Below are positions 40,511 through 49,551 of a stretch of 64,000 nucleotides of DNA, piece after piece. The position numbers and the translations under genes were made by a program. The DNA comes from Ralstonia soli (GTDB lineage Bacteria; Pseudomonadota; Gammaproteobacteria; Burkholderiales; Burkholderiaceae). The stretch covers positions 434,001 through 498,000 of the forward strand of contig NZ_JAMXHT010000006.1 of the NCBI RefSeq assembly GCF_023955655.1. The letters are read 5' to 3'. Below the pieces are notes generated by a model. That model was not told where the DNA came from, did no database searches, and worked only from the letters and a program-made list of their open reading frames with translations. The stretch's first letter is position 1, and each line of letters starts with the position of its first letter.

Positions 40511-41593
40511 CTAGCCGGAAAACCGCGCCACGGCTTGCAATACGGCCATGCGCGTCTGCGCGTGGACCATGCCCTTCCACTCCGGCACGTCGCAATAGAA
40601 CGCATCGCGCAGCGCGCGTCGGATGCTGCCCTGCTGCGTGGCACCCTGCTCCGGATGGCGATGCAGCCAATGATCGGCGCGCAGCGCCTGCAGCACCGCC
40701 AGCGGCGCGAGCGTGCCGAATTCCAGCGTCACGCAGGTCTTCTCGATGTCGGGCAGCAGTTCGTACGCCATGCCCACCAGGTCGCCCTTGACCACTGAAG
40801 ACACCGAACCCGCCGCCGCAATCGGCCGCACATCCGCGCCCCAGGTGCGCATGGCGCGCTCGAGTTCGGCCGGGTCGGGGCTGTTGAAGATCTTCTCGCC
40901 GTGGCCGTAGTGGCCGAGCCCGGTGTGCAGATCGATCCACACGAGGCGGGACATGCCGGCCGCATGGCGCGGCACGATCCCGCGCATCTGTAGGGTGCTC
41001 CAGCACGGCGCGCTGCCGCCGTAGAACATGCCGTCGGGCACGCGGTATTGGCCGCTCGTTGCGGCGTCCTGCAGCGCTTTCTCGCCGCGCGTGACCATGT
41101 AGTGCTGCAACGCGGCCTGATCGGCTTGGCTGGGCGGCCACGTGCGCGGCAACAGGAGCGAATCGACCTCCAGATACGCCGGGTTGGCTCCAGCCGCCTC
41201 GGCAAAGTCGACGCTGTTGCGGTTCAAGTCAACGTTGTCTTCGTTCACGCGCCGCAGATGCGCAAACCCGTACGGGTTGACCGCATGCACCAGCAGCAGC
41301 GCAACCTTGGCCGCTGCCAGCCGCGCGAAGAGTTCGTCGTCGCCCAGCAGGCCGACCTGGCAGCCGGAGCCGCAGAACCCCTCCACGCCGTGCACGCCGG
41401 ACGTGACGATCAGCAGCGTTTCCGCCGCCTCTGGCGAGAACAGCGCACTGTCGATGGAGAGCTGCTCGCCCGACGGCCCCACCACCTCCGGATGCAGATG
41501 CCGCTCGATGTTGAGGCCCCGCGCCTGCGCGGCCGCCAGAAACTTGCCGCGCGCTTCATCGTAGGTTTGGGAGAAGGAGGATTCGACGCTCAT
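40511..41593 (-). CDS. DUF2817, M14-like zinc metallopeptidase
   Basis: A 360-residue cytoplasmic protein of the DUF2817 family, related to carboxypeptidase A and succinylglutamate desuccinylase folds. The zinc ligands are visible: TSGVHGVEGFCGSGCQ (His and Glu) and WIDLHTGLGHYG (second His). HAVNPYGFAHLRRVNEDNVDLNRN matches the substrate-binding stretch, and CVTLEFGTL near the end carries the probable catalytic Glu. The substrate is unknown. The start at 41593 (MSVESSFSQ) was preferred to an upstream frame start. Confidence 0.88.
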   Translation of the reverse strand: MSVESSFSQTYDEARGKFLAAAQARGLNIERHLHPEVVGPSGEQLSIDSALFSPEAAETLLIVTSGVHGVEGFCGSGCQVGLLGDDELFARLAAAKVALLLVHAVNPYGFAHLRRVNEDNVDLNRNSVDFAEAAGANPAYLEVDSLLLPRTWPPSQADQAALQHYMVTRGEKALQDAATSGQYRVPDGMFYGGSAPCWSTLQMRGIVPRHAAGMSRLVWIDLHTGLGHYGHGEKIFNSPDPAELERAMRTWGADVRPIAAAGSVSSVVKGDLVGMAYELLPDIEKTCVTLEFGTLAPLAVLQALRADHWLHRHPEQGATQQGSIRRALRDAFYCDVPEWKGMVHAQTRMAVLQAVARFSG

Positions 41594-41692
41594 GTGGGGC
41601 CCGCAGCGGTGGGAAGACAACGGTGTGGTGCCTTCGATTATCGGGGGCCGGCCGGGCACCTACAACTCAGGCAGACCATGACTGCATCGCAA

Positions 41693-41718
41693 TAAAAACA
41701 GGGGCCTCAGCCCCTGTC
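41693..41718 (-). terminator. Rho-independent terminator of the DUF1090 gene
   Basis: On the minus strand CAGGGGC-TGA-GGCCCCTG is followed by TTTTTATT, about 30 bases after the stop. Confidence 0.9.
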
Positions 41719-41746
41719 AGTTCGGTTGCAGTGCCTGCCGGCAGCA

Positions 41747-42178
41747 TCACCCCTTGAGCGCGGCCACGTCTGCCTGTGCGCTGCGCAGGTCTTCTGTCTT
41801 TTCGTGCAGCTTGGCTTGCTTGTCGGCCAGCCGCTTCTGCGCCTTGGCGATCTTCTTGGCGTCGCCCTTCGCGCGGGCGTCATGCAGCTTGTCTTCGGCC
41901 TCGCGCACTTCCGATTGGGCCTTCTGCACGTCTTGCTCGGCGTCGCGCGCCTTGCGCTCAGCGTGCTGGAGCTGGCCGGCGTCGGTGCAGTGCGCCTTCG
42001 TGTTGGCCAGCGCGTCTTGCAGGCCGGCGACCTGATACGTGTTGCCGTGCTGCTTGGCGAAGCCGATCTGCTTCTCGATCGCGCGGATCTTGGTGGCGCA
42101 GTCCACCGTGTCAGCAAATACCGAAGAGGCGCCCAGCAAAGCGAATGGCGTAAGGGCGACGAGGAGGGTCTTTTTCAT
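41747..42178 (-). CDS. DUF1090 family periplasmic coiled-coil protein
   Basis: A 143-residue protein with a signal peptide (KKTLLVALTPFALLGASSVFA, cleavage near 22). CATKIRAIEKQIGFAKQHGNTYQVAGLQDAL matches the YqjC/DUF1090 N-terminus, with a second cysteine in THC-type context (KAHCTD). A long charged coiled coil follows (about 70-140, heptads of Ala, Lys, Glu). The function is unknown; E. coli relatives are envelope-associated. The gene is single, bounded by terminators on both sides. Confidence 0.88.
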   Translation of the reverse strand: MKKTLLVALTPFALLGASSVFADTVDCATKIRAIEKQIGFAKQHGNTYQVAGLQDALANTKAHCTDAGQLQHAERKARDAEQDVQKAQSEVREAEDKLHDARAKGDAKKIAKAQKRLADKQAKLHEKTEDLRSAQADVAALKG

Positions 42179-42278
42179 ACGGGTGTCCTTCTATTCAGTC
42201 CATCGATACGACACGATAGGACGATCGTTGGCCACACCCCATCAGATTCAACTGATTCTCAACAGGCCGTGACCAATA

Positions 42279-42305
42279 AAAAAGGCCCGAATGGGCCTTT
42301 TCTTC
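42279..42305 (-). terminator. Rho-independent terminator of nrdB
   Basis: AAAGGCCC-ATT-CGGGCCTTT with flanking A and T runs lies about 20 bases after the nrdB stop. It is symmetric enough to work on both strands. Confidence 0.92.
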
Positions 42306-42326
42306 AAGCTTGGGAGCGGGAATCGA

Positions 42327-43547
42327 TCATTCCCACGACAGCGCGCCACCGGTCTGGTACTCGATCACGCGCGTCTCGAAGAAGTTGCGCTCCTTCTTCA
42401 GGTCGATCATCTCGCTCATCCACGGGAACGGGTTTTCTTCGTTCGGGAACAGCGGGTCCAGGCCGATCTGCTGGCAGCGGCGGTTGCAGATGAAGCGCAG
42501 GTAGCCCTTGAACATCGGTGCGTTCAGGCCCAGCACGCCGCGCGGCATGGTGTCTTCTGCGTAGCGGTATTCCAGGTCGACGGCCTTCTTGAACAGCTCC
42601 GTGATCTCGGCCTTGAACTCGGCCGTCCACAGGTGCGGGTTCTCGAGCTTGATCTGGTTGATCAGGTCGATACCGAAATTGCAGTGCAGCGACTCGTCGC
42701 GCAGGATGTACTGGTACTGCTCGGCAGCGCCGGTCATCTTGTTCTGACGGCCCATCGCCAGGATCTGCGTGAAGCCGACGTAGAAGAACAGGCCTTCCAT
42801 GATGCAGGCGAAGACGATCAGCGACTTCAGCAGCTTCTGGTCGTTCTCGGGCGTGCCGGTCTTGAAGGACGGATCGGTCAGCGTGTCGATGAACGGGATC
42901 AGGAACTCGTCCTTGTCACGGATCGACTGCACCTCGTGGTACGCGTTGAAGATTTCGGCCTCGTTCAGGCCCAGCGATTCCACGATGTACTGGTACGCGT
43001 GCGTGTGGATCGCCTCTTCAAACGCCTGGCGCAGCAGGTACTGGCGGCATTCCGGCGCGGTGATCTGGCGGTACGTGCCCAGCACGATGTTGTTGGCGGC
43101 CAGCGAATCGGCCGTCACGAAGAAGCCGAGGTTGCGCTTGATGATGCGGCGCTCGTCTTCGGTCAGACCGTTCGGGTCCTTCCACAGGGCGATGTCGCGC
43201 GACATGTTGATTTCTTGCGGCATCCAGTGGTTCGCGCAGCCGGCGAGGTACTTTTCCCAGGCCCACTTGTACTTGAACGGCACCAGCTGGTTGACGTCGG
43301 TCGCGCCGTTGATGACGCGCTTGTCGGCGGCGTTCACGCGGCGGTTGCTCTGTGCGGCGGCAGCGTTCGGGTTGTTGCCGAGGATGCCCGTGCCCGAATT
43401 GGCAACAGCGGCAGCGGTGGCCGACGGGGGCAGCACGCCACCTTGGTCAGCGGTCGCCGTTTGCAGTTGCGGCTGCGGTTGATACACGGGCTGCGGTGCA
43501 GCGGCGGGTTGTGCGGCAGGCTTGACGTCGTCGTCCCAGCTCAGCAT
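42327..43547 (-). CDS. nrdB: Ribonucleotide reductase, class Ia, beta subunit
   Basis: Generates and holds the tyrosyl radical for ribonucleotide reduction. The 406-residue protein has about 75 low-complexity residues at the N-terminus (Ala, Gln, Pro) that are absent from E. coli NrdB. The diiron core follows: TADSLAANN (Asp ligand); [15 protein letters not shown], with the Glu and His ligands and the radical tyrosine three residues past the second His; [11 protein letters not shown] (Glu); and [11 protein letters not shown] (Glu, His). The C-terminus ends in a short tail. AGGAG precedes the ATG at 43547. It follows nrdA after 71 bases. Confidence 0.97.
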   Translation of the reverse strand: MLSWDDDVKPAAQPAAAPQPVYQPQPQLQTATADQGGVLPPSATAAAVANSGTGILGNNPNAAAAQSNRRVNAADKRVINGATDVNQLVPFKYKWAWEKYLAGCANHWMPQEINMSRDIALWKDPNGLTEDERRIIKRNLGFFVTADSLAANNIVLGTYRQITAPECRQYLLRQAFEEAIHTHAYQYIVESLGLNEAEIFNAYHEVQSIRDKDEFLIPFIDTLTDPSFKTGTPENDQKLLKSLIVFACIMEGLFFYVGFTQILAMGRQNKMTGAAEQYQYILRDESLHCNFGIDLINQIKLENPHLWTAEFKAEITELFKKAVDLEYRYAEDTMPRGVLGLNAPMFKGYLRFICNRRCQQIGLDPLFPNEENPFPWMSEMIDLKKERNFFETRVIEYQTGGALSWE

Positions 43548-43618
43548 GTGTGTTTCTCCTGAATTCTTTGCGTGCTGCCCCCGCACATGCGGAGGCAACA
43601 CCTAGGTACTGCTTAGAC

Positions 43619-46582
43619 TTATTGGCAGGCTTCGCATTCCTCGAAACCGGGGTCGCCGGGGCGCATCGTGCACACGGCGCCTTCAGCTTCCGGCATGGCC
43701 TGCGCGGTGGCGGCAGCGGCATCCAGCGCGCTGGTGGGCGCAGCTTGCGACGCACCCGCAGCCGACACACCACCCACATCGCTACCCGACGACACCGCAT
43801 TCAGCGTGCCGCGCGACACGGTCGACTTCTCGACGTGCGTGGCGCCGATCGTGCGCAGGTAGTACGTGGTCTTGAGGCCACGCAGCCAGGCCAGCTTGTA
43901 GGTGTCGTCCAGCTTCTTGCCCGACGCGCCGGCCATGTAGATGTTCAGCGACTGCGCCTGGTCGATCCACTTCTGGCGACGCGAGGCGGCTTCCACCAGC
44001 CATTGCGGTTCCACCTCGAAGGCCGTGGCGTACAGGTCGCGCAGGTCTTGCGGGATGCGGTCGATGCGGGCCAGCGAGCCGTCGAAGTACTTCAGGTCGG
44101 CGACCATCACTTCGTCCCACAGGCCGCGTGCCTTCAGGTCGCGCACCAGGTAGTCGTTGACCACCGTGAACTCGCCCGACAGGTTCGACTTGACGTACAG
44201 GTTCTGGTACGTCGGCTCAATGCAGGCCGACACGCCGATGATGTTGGAGATCGTTGCCGTCGGCGCGATCGCCACGCAGTTCGAGTTGCGCATGCCGTAC
44301 TGCTTGATGCGGCCACGCAGGCTGTCCCAGTCCATCGTCGACGACATGTCGGCTTCCAGGTAGCCACCGCGCTCTTCGGCCAGCAGCTTGAGCGAGTCTT
44401 GCGGCAGGATGCCACGGTCCCACAGCGAGCCCTTGTAGCTGCTGTAGCGGCCACGCTCTTCGGCCAGCTCCGTCGACGCCCAGTAGGCGTAGTAGCACAC
44501 GGCTTCCATCGAGGTGTCGGCAAACTGCACCGCTGCGTCGCTGGCGTACGGCACACGCAGCACGTGCAGCGCGTCCTGGAAGCCCATGATGCCCATGCCG
44601 ACCGGACGGTGGCGCAGGTTGGAGTCACGCGCCTTCTTGACGGCGTAGTAGTTGATGTCGATCACGTTGTCGAGCATGCGCATGGCGGTGCGCACCGTCT
44701 TCTTCAGCTTTTCGTGATCGAGCACCACGCTGCCGTCAGCCTGCTTGACCAGGTGAGCGACCAGGTTGACCGAACCCAGGTTGCACACGGCGATTTCGCT
44801 GTCGTTGGTGTTCAACGTGATTTCCGTGCACAGGTTGGAGCTGTGCACCACGCCCACGTGCTGCTGCGGGCTGCGGATGTTGCACGGATCCTTGAACGTG
44901 ATCCACGGGTGGCCGGTTTCGAACAGCATGCCCAGCATCTTGCGCCACAGTTGCAGCGCCGGCATCTTCTTGAAGAGCTTGATCTCGCCACGCGCGACCT
45001 TGTCTTCGTAGGCCAGATAGGCCTGCTCAAACGCCTTGCCGACCTTGTCATGCAGGTCCGGGCAGGTGGACGGCGAGAACAGCGTCCACTCGCCACCTTC
45101 CATCACGCGCTTCATGAACAGGTCCGGAATCCAGTTGGCCGTGTTCATGTCGTGCGTGCGGCGGCGGTCGTCGCCGGTGTTCTTGCGCAGCTCCAGGAAT
45201 TCTTCGATATCCAGGTGCCATGTTTCCAGGTACGCGCACACCGCGCCCTTGCGCTTGCCGCCCTGGTTCACGGCCACGGCCGTGTCGTTGACCACCTTCA
45301 GGAACGGCACCACGCCTTGCGATTTGCCGTTCGTGCCTTTGATGTGCGAGCCGAGTGCGCGCACGTTGGTCCAGTCGTTGCCCAGGCCGCCTGCGAACTT
45401 GGAGAGCAGCGCGTTTTCCTTCAGCGCTTCGTAGATGCCGTCCAGATCATCCGACACGGTGGTCAGGTAGCACGACGACAGCTGCGAGCGGCGCGTGCCC
45501 GAGTTGAACAGCGTCGGCGTGCTCGACATGAAGTCGAACGACGACAGCAACTGGTAGAACTCGATGGCGCGGGCTTCGCGGTCGATTTCGTTCAGCGCCA
45601 GGCCCATCGCCACGCGCATGAAGAACGCCTGCGGCATTTCGATGCGCGTCTCGTTGACGTGCAGGAAGTAGCGGTCGTACAGCGTCTGCAGGCCGAGGTA
45701 GTTGAACTGGAAATCGCGCGAGGCGTCCAGCGCGGCGCCCAGCTTGGCCAGGTCGAACTGGGCCAGCTTGTCGTCGAGCAGCTCGGCGTTGATGCCGCGC
45801 TTGATGAACTGCGGGAAGTAGTCGACATAACGGGTCGACATCTCGGCCTGCGTGACTTCTTCGCCGAGGATTTCGCGGCGGATCGTGTGCAGCAGGATGC
45901 GCGCGGTGACCTGGCTGTACGCCGGGTCCTTTTCGATCAGGGTACGGGCGGCCAGGATGGCCGAGTCGTACACCTGCGTCATCGGCACGCCTTCATACAG
46001 GTTCTTGACCGTCTCCTTGAGGATCGGCTCCGGGTCCACCGCGTCGCCCAGGCCTTCGCAGGCCGAGACGATCACGTTGCGCAGCGCAGCCATGTCCAGC
46101 GGGCGGGTGATGCCGCCGTCGGTCACGTTCAGGCCGATGAAGGCCGGTTGCTGCTGCGTCTCGCCAGCTTGCGCGCGCTCCTGGGCGCGGCGCTCGCGGT
46201 ACAGCACGTAGGCGCGGGCCACATCGTGCTCGCCCGAGCGCATCAGGGCCAGTTCGACCTGGTCCTGCACGTCTTCGATATGGAACGTGCCGCCGTTCGG
46301 ACGGCTGCGCAGCAGGGCGCGCACGACGTTCTGCGTCTGTTGGTCGACCAGCTCGCGCACACGCGCGGAAGCGGCGCCCTGCCCGCCATTCACGGCGAGG
46401 AAGGCCTTGGTCATCGCCACGGCGATCTTGGAGGGCTCGAAGCTGACCACGGCGCCGTTGCGGCGGATGATCTTGTAGTCCGCGTAGCCAGTGCTGGGGG
46501 CAGCGGCCGTGCCGCCAGCGCTTTGCGCAAATTGGGAAGGATTGGCGGTGCCGGAGTGGATTTCTGGTTGGGCCGTCTGCAT
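43619..46582 (-). CDS. nrdA: Ribonucleotide reductase, class Ia, alpha subunit
   Basis: Reduces ribonucleoside diphosphates to deoxyribonucleotides. The 987-residue protein is longer than E. coli NrdA (about 760). It has an unstructured start of about 30 residues, an ATP-cone (YKIIRRNGAVVSFEPSKIA onward, about 35-130), and a second cone-like region (about 150-250; VYDSAILAARTLIEKDP). Catalytic and redox cysteines are present: SSCYLTT, SNLCTEI, AVCNLGSVNL, and the C-terminal ECEACQ pair that thioredoxin recharges. AGGAG lies 6 bases before the ATG at 46582; the longer frame upstream (to 46771) is not supported. NrdR-box-like sites lie upstream. Confidence 0.97.
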   Translation of the reverse strand: MQTAQPEIHSGTANPSQFAQSAGGTAAAPSTGYADYKIIRRNGAVVSFEPSKIAVAMTKAFLAVNGGQGAASARVRELVDQQTQNVVRALLRSRPNGGTFHIEDVQDQVELALMRSGEHDVARAYVLYRERRAQERAQAGETQQQPAFIGLNVTDGGITRPLDMAALRNVIVSACEGLGDAVDPEPILKETVKNLYEGVPMTQVYDSAILAARTLIEKDPAYSQVTARILLHTIRREILGEEVTQAEMSTRYVDYFPQFIKRGINAELLDDKLAQFDLAKLGAALDASRDFQFNYLGLQTLYDRYFLHVNETRIEMPQAFFMRVAMGLALNEIDREARAIEFYQLLSSFDFMSSTPTLFNSGTRRSQLSSCYLTTVSDDLDGIYEALKENALLSKFAGGLGNDWTNVRALGSHIKGTNGKSQGVVPFLKVVNDTAVAVNQGGKRKGAVCAYLETWHLDIEEFLELRKNTGDDRRRTHDMNTANWIPDLFMKRVMEGGEWTLFSPSTCPDLHDKVGKAFEQAYLAYEDKVARGEIKLFKKMPALQLWRKMLGMLFETGHPWITFKDPCNIRSPQQHVGVVHSSNLCTEITLNTNDSEIAVCNLGSVNLVAHLVKQADGSVVLDHEKLKKTVRTAMRMLDNVIDINYYAVKKARDSNLRHRPVGMGIMGFQDALHVLRVPYASDAAVQFADTSMEAVCYYAYWASTELAEERGRYSSYKGSLWDRGILPQDSLKLLAEERGGYLEADMSSTMDWDSLRGRIKQYGMRNSNCVAIAPTATISNIIGVSACIEPTYQNLYVKSNLSGEFTVVNDYLVRDLKARGLWDEVMVADLKYFDGSLARIDRIPQDLRDLYATAFEVEPQWLVEAASRRQKWIDQAQSLNIYMAGASGKKLDDTYKLAWLRGLKTTYYLRTIGATHVEKSTVSRGTLNAVSSGSDVGGVSAAGASQAAPTSALDAAAATAQAMPEAEGAVCTMRPGDPGFEECEACQ

Positions 46583-46767
46583 GTGGACTCCTGTTGAACC
46601 GTTCGTTTTATCGGCTCGCCGGCGGGTGAAACCCTTGGGCGAACCCTTGCGCCATGCGGAGAAATGAGACGGAAAAGACCCTTGCCTTTCCTCAGCCCCC
46701 AAGCGCCGGCTCGACCTGCCGTACGCCCGCCCCCGCGTGGCGCTGAAATAAGAATCCCGGAAAGCTA

Positions 46768-46783
46768 CCACTACATCTAGTGT
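46768..46783. promoter_or_regulatory. NrdR box 1 (distal to promoter)
   Basis: CCACTACATCTAGTGT matches the NrdR consensus ACACTATATATAGTGT at 13 of 16 positions by eye. Confidence 0.7.
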
Positions 46784-46798
46784 CTCATCCCGGGATTG

Positions 46799-46814
46799 GC
46801 CCTAAGTATAGTGG
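46799..46814. promoter_or_regulatory. NrdR box 2, overlapping a -10-like TATACT
   Basis: GCCCTAAGTATAGTGG matches the same consensus at 11 of 16 positions. It starts exactly 31 bases after box 1, the in-phase spacing usual for paired NrdR sites. On the minus strand it contains TATACT, a candidate -10 for nrdA. Confidence 0.6.
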
Positions 46815-47231
46815 ATCGATTCCGTTTGCCTAGTCTTGACAGATGCGGGCGACCGGGCTTTTTTGCAATCGGAATGCAGCGCCGCAAGCCCGCGATCCCA
46901 GTCTGCACAACGGGTCGCCACGGCTCGCTTGCGGCGCCGCACTGGCCCTCTCTTCAGAATAATTCTTTCTATCAAGGCCACAAGATCGATAGACGTCACC
47001 TCGTCTGTAGTAGGGACATGGGTGGCGCGCACTGCACTGGTGCGCGTGTGCGATGTCCTCTCCCCTGATCGGCCTTCCACTCGCTCAAGAAATCCGAATA
47101 GCGGCATCAGCATTCTTGCCGCGGCTGTCACTTGAGCGACAGGCCCCTTCCCTACGCTTCGGTCCCATTGCAGGAGCGCAGTCACGGCGTCCGGACGCCG
47201 GGCGCCGCACACAACGACCGAGGAAATCGAC

Positions 47232-49265
47232 ATGGCTTGGAATCAACCTGCCTGCCGCCGGCTGACGGCTGCGCTGGGCACAACCGTGGTTGCCACGCTG
47301 GCGGCCACGTTGACCGCATGTGGTGGTAGCAGCGACAGCCCCCACGTCGCTAGCCCGGGCGACACGACCGCACCGGCCGCCAGTGCCAGCCGGAAAGTGC
47401 TGGTGGTGGGCCTGGACGGCACCACCTACGCGCAGGTGCAGAGCGCGCTCCTGCAGCGCGGCCTGCCGAACCTGGGCGCGCTGGCGGTCATGCCCGCCTC
47501 GACCGGCGGCACGCTCGGCACCACCACCGCCCAGCCGCCGCTGGACACCCCCAGCTGGGCGACCGTGCTGACCGGCACCTGGCAGAACCGCCACGGCGTG
47601 ACGGACGACACGGTCACCACCCTGGCCGCGCCGAGCGTCTTCAGCTACGCGCGCAGCGCCGCCAAGGCAGCCGGCACCACGCAGCGCCTGGGCGCGGCCG
47701 TCAGCTCGGCCGTGCTGCCCGCGCTGCTCAAGGCCGACCAGCAGGCCGGCAACCTCGACACGCTGGTGGACTGCGCTCAGGTCGACACCTGCGTCACGCA
47801 GAACAGCGTGAAGCTCGTGCAATCCGGCTACGACGTGGTCTTTGCTCAGTACACCGCGCCGGCCGCCGCCGCACTGGCGTCGGGTCTGCAGAGCGATGCG
47901 TACGCCGCAGCGCTGAACAGCGTCGACCAGGCCATCGGCACGCTGCAGGCCGCCATCGCCCAGCGCCGCACCGCCAACCCCAACGAAGACTGGCTCGTGG
48001 TCGTCACCACCAGCCACGGCCTGGACGCCACCGGCGCCACCACCTCGGCCCCGACACTGGAGAATCGCACTGCCTTCATCGCCCTGAACAAGGCCGTGAA
48101 CCCGGTGCTGGCCAAGAATGGCGCGCCCGCCCCCACCTCGGAAGCCACGCTGGCCGCACTGCCCAGCGAGGCCGACATCGTGCCGACCGTGCTGGCGCAA
48201 CTGAACGCCGCCGTGCCGGCAGCCATGCACAAGCTCGACGGTGCACCGCTCACCGCCAGTGCCGTGGGTGTGCGCAATGTCCAGAGCACGGTCGGCCAGT
48301 ACAGCGCGTCACTCGTGCTGAACTGGCAGAACCCGACCATCGCCACCAGCCCGATCACCGTGCTGCGTGATGGCAAGCCAGTCGCCACGCTGCCCGCCAC
48401 GGCCACGCAGTACACCGACAACAGCTTCGCCACCACCAGCGACCTCTACCGCATCAACTACACGCTGGTGCGCAACGACGTGCCGGTGTCGATGCTCGCG
48501 CAGATCAGCTACGTCGCACCGACGCCGCTAGCGACCTCGCTCACCAACAGCCTGGCGGCGTACTACAGCTTCGATCCGCTGCCGCCCACCGATCGCAAGG
48601 CCGGCTCGACAATCGGCCCGTGGGTGATCGGCACCGACGGCGGCTCGGCAGTCGCCGACCCGTTCGGCGGCACGGCGCTGGCGGTCGATTCGCGCATCGA
48701 CGCCTACAAGCTCACGCAGAACGGTGCCGACATCGCCCAGAGCCCGCAGTTCACCATCGGCTTCTGGTTCAAGTCGGACTGCACGCAGGGCAATGGCACG
48801 GGCGAGCCGATCCTCTCCAACAAGAACTACACCTCGGGTGCCAACGCGGGCATCGCCCTCGGCCTGTTCGGTGGCTGCGAGGTGCGCTTCAACCTGGGCA
48901 GCGGCGGCAAGCGCGACGACATCCAGGGCATGAAGTTCAGCGCCAGCCAGTGGGCCTACCTGGCCCTGTCGGTGGACACGCAGGCCAAGCTGTTCAGCGC
49001 CTACATCCTCGACCCGGTGCTGGGCGTACAGAAGGTGGAAGACAAGGCCATCGCCAACACCGACGTCACCAAGCTGAACGGCCTGGCCACCAAGGTCTGG
49101 GGCCTGAACGACGACGCCACGCACAACTACGTGGCCAACAACCCGGGCTCGCTCAAGGGCGTGATGGCCTACGACGACCTGGCCATGTGGACGCGCCGCC
49201 TGACGCTGGACGAACTCAAGACGATCAACGGCTCGCACCAGCCGCTGTCGTCGCTCAATCCTTGA
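47232..49265 (+). CDS. Lipoprotein with phosphodiesterase/alkaline phosphatase-like domain and LamG-type lectin domain
   Basis: A 677-residue predicted lipoprotein with lipobox LTAC (Cys30). The N-terminal domain (about 54-330) looks like the type I phosphodiesterase/nucleotide pyrophosphatase part of the alkaline phosphatase superfamily. VLVVGLDGTTYAQVQ has the metal-binding Asp62 and the nucleophile-position Thr64, DTPSWATVLTG follows, and DWLVVVTTSHGLDATG has a His in the expected place. A middle beta domain (about 350-430) and a C-terminal concanavalin-like LamG domain (about 435-670: FTIGFWFKSDC, AYDDLAMWTRRLTLDEL) follow. It may act on phosphate esters at the cell surface; metal-site completeness was not verified. 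It lies upstream of phospholipase C on the same strand. Confidence 0.8.
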   Translation: MAWNQPACRRLTAALGTTVVATLAATLTACGGSSDSPHVASPGDTTAPAASASRKVLVVGLDGTTYAQVQSALLQRGLPNLGALAVMPASTGGTLGTTTAQPPLDTPSWATVLTGTWQNRHGVTDDTVTTLAAPSVFSYARSAAKAAGTTQRLGAAVSSAVLPALLKADQQAGNLDTLVDCAQVDTCVTQNSVKLVQSGYDVVFAQYTAPAAAALASGLQSDAYAAALNSVDQAIGTLQAAIAQRRTANPNEDWLVVVTTSHGLDATGATTSAPTLENRTAFIALNKAVNPVLAKNGAPAPTSEATLAALPSEADIVPTVLAQLNAAVPAAMHKLDGAPLTASAVGVRNVQSTVGQYSASLVLNWQNPTIATSPITVLRDGKPVATLPATATQYTDNSFATTSDLYRINYTLVRNDVPVSMLAQISYVAPTPLATSLTNSLAAYYSFDPLPPTDRKAGSTIGPWVIGTDGGSAVADPFGGTALAVDSRIDAYKLTQNGADIAQSPQFTIGFWFKSDCTQGNGTGEPILSNKNYTSGANAGIALGLFGGCEVRFNLGSGGKRDDIQGMKFSASQWAYLALSVDTQAKLFSAYILDPVLGVQKVEDKAIANTDVTKLNGLATKVWGLNDDATHNYVANNPGSLKGVMAYDDLAMWTRRLTLDELKTINGSHQPLSSLNP

Positions 49266-49306
49266 TGCCCCCGATCCCCTCCCTCCAAACCCGAACGAGA
49301 CTGCTC

Positions 49307-49513
49307 ATGAAGCGCTTCTTCTCTCATCTCGCGCGGCCGCACCGGCTGGCCGCCGTGCTGCTGTGCGCGGCCACCCTGTCGCTGTCGGCCTGCGGCGGCG
49401 ATTCGAACGACGGCACGCCCGGCGTGAACAACCCGGGCGACCCCGGCACCGCCCAGCCGGATCAACCCGGCAAGCCGCCGGCCAACAAGCCGAACCTGCA
49501 CTGCGCTCCGTAA
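49307..49513 (+). CDS. Small lipoprotein
   Basis: A 68-residue lipoprotein. A basic start and hydrophobic stretch end in the lipobox LSAC (Cys29), then a short mature tail of about 40 residues rich in Gly, Pro, Asp and Asn, ending NLHCAP. It has no domain. The genes before and after are 41 and 38 bases away on the same strand, which suggests one transcript. The start ATG at 49307 is the only one giving the signal peptide. The function is unknown; a role as an anchor or chaperone for the neighbouring secreted phospholipase is speculation. Confidence 0.75.
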   Translation: MKRFFSHLARPHRLAAVLLCAATLSLSACGGDSNDGTPGVNNPGDPGTAQPDQPGKPPANKPNLHCAP

Positions 49514-49551
49514 GCGCACGGCCAATCCATCGACTTGCGTTTGAGACCGAC

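Larger units (their letters stand above)
46583..47231. other. Divergent intergenic region between nrdA and the phosphodiesterase lipoprotein gene
   Basis: About 650 bases without a supported gene. The nrdA-proximal half carries the NrdR-like boxes and a -10-like TATACT. The right end holds GAGGAAATCGAC, the ribosome-binding site for the gene at 47232. The open frames in this stretch have no recognisable product. Confidence 0.6.

Noticed and set aside
43550-46597. A 1015-codon open frame on the plus strand opposite nrdA
   Set aside because: It is antisense to a gene with full class Ia reductase motifs; the translation is rich in Arg, His, Val, Ala and Gln and lacks any family resemblance. Long antisense frames are expected in high-GC DNA.
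46802-47233. A 143-codon minus-strand frame in the nrdA upstream region
   Set aside because: It overlaps the NrdR-like boxes and promoter, has no domain resemblance and would end within the regulatory region.
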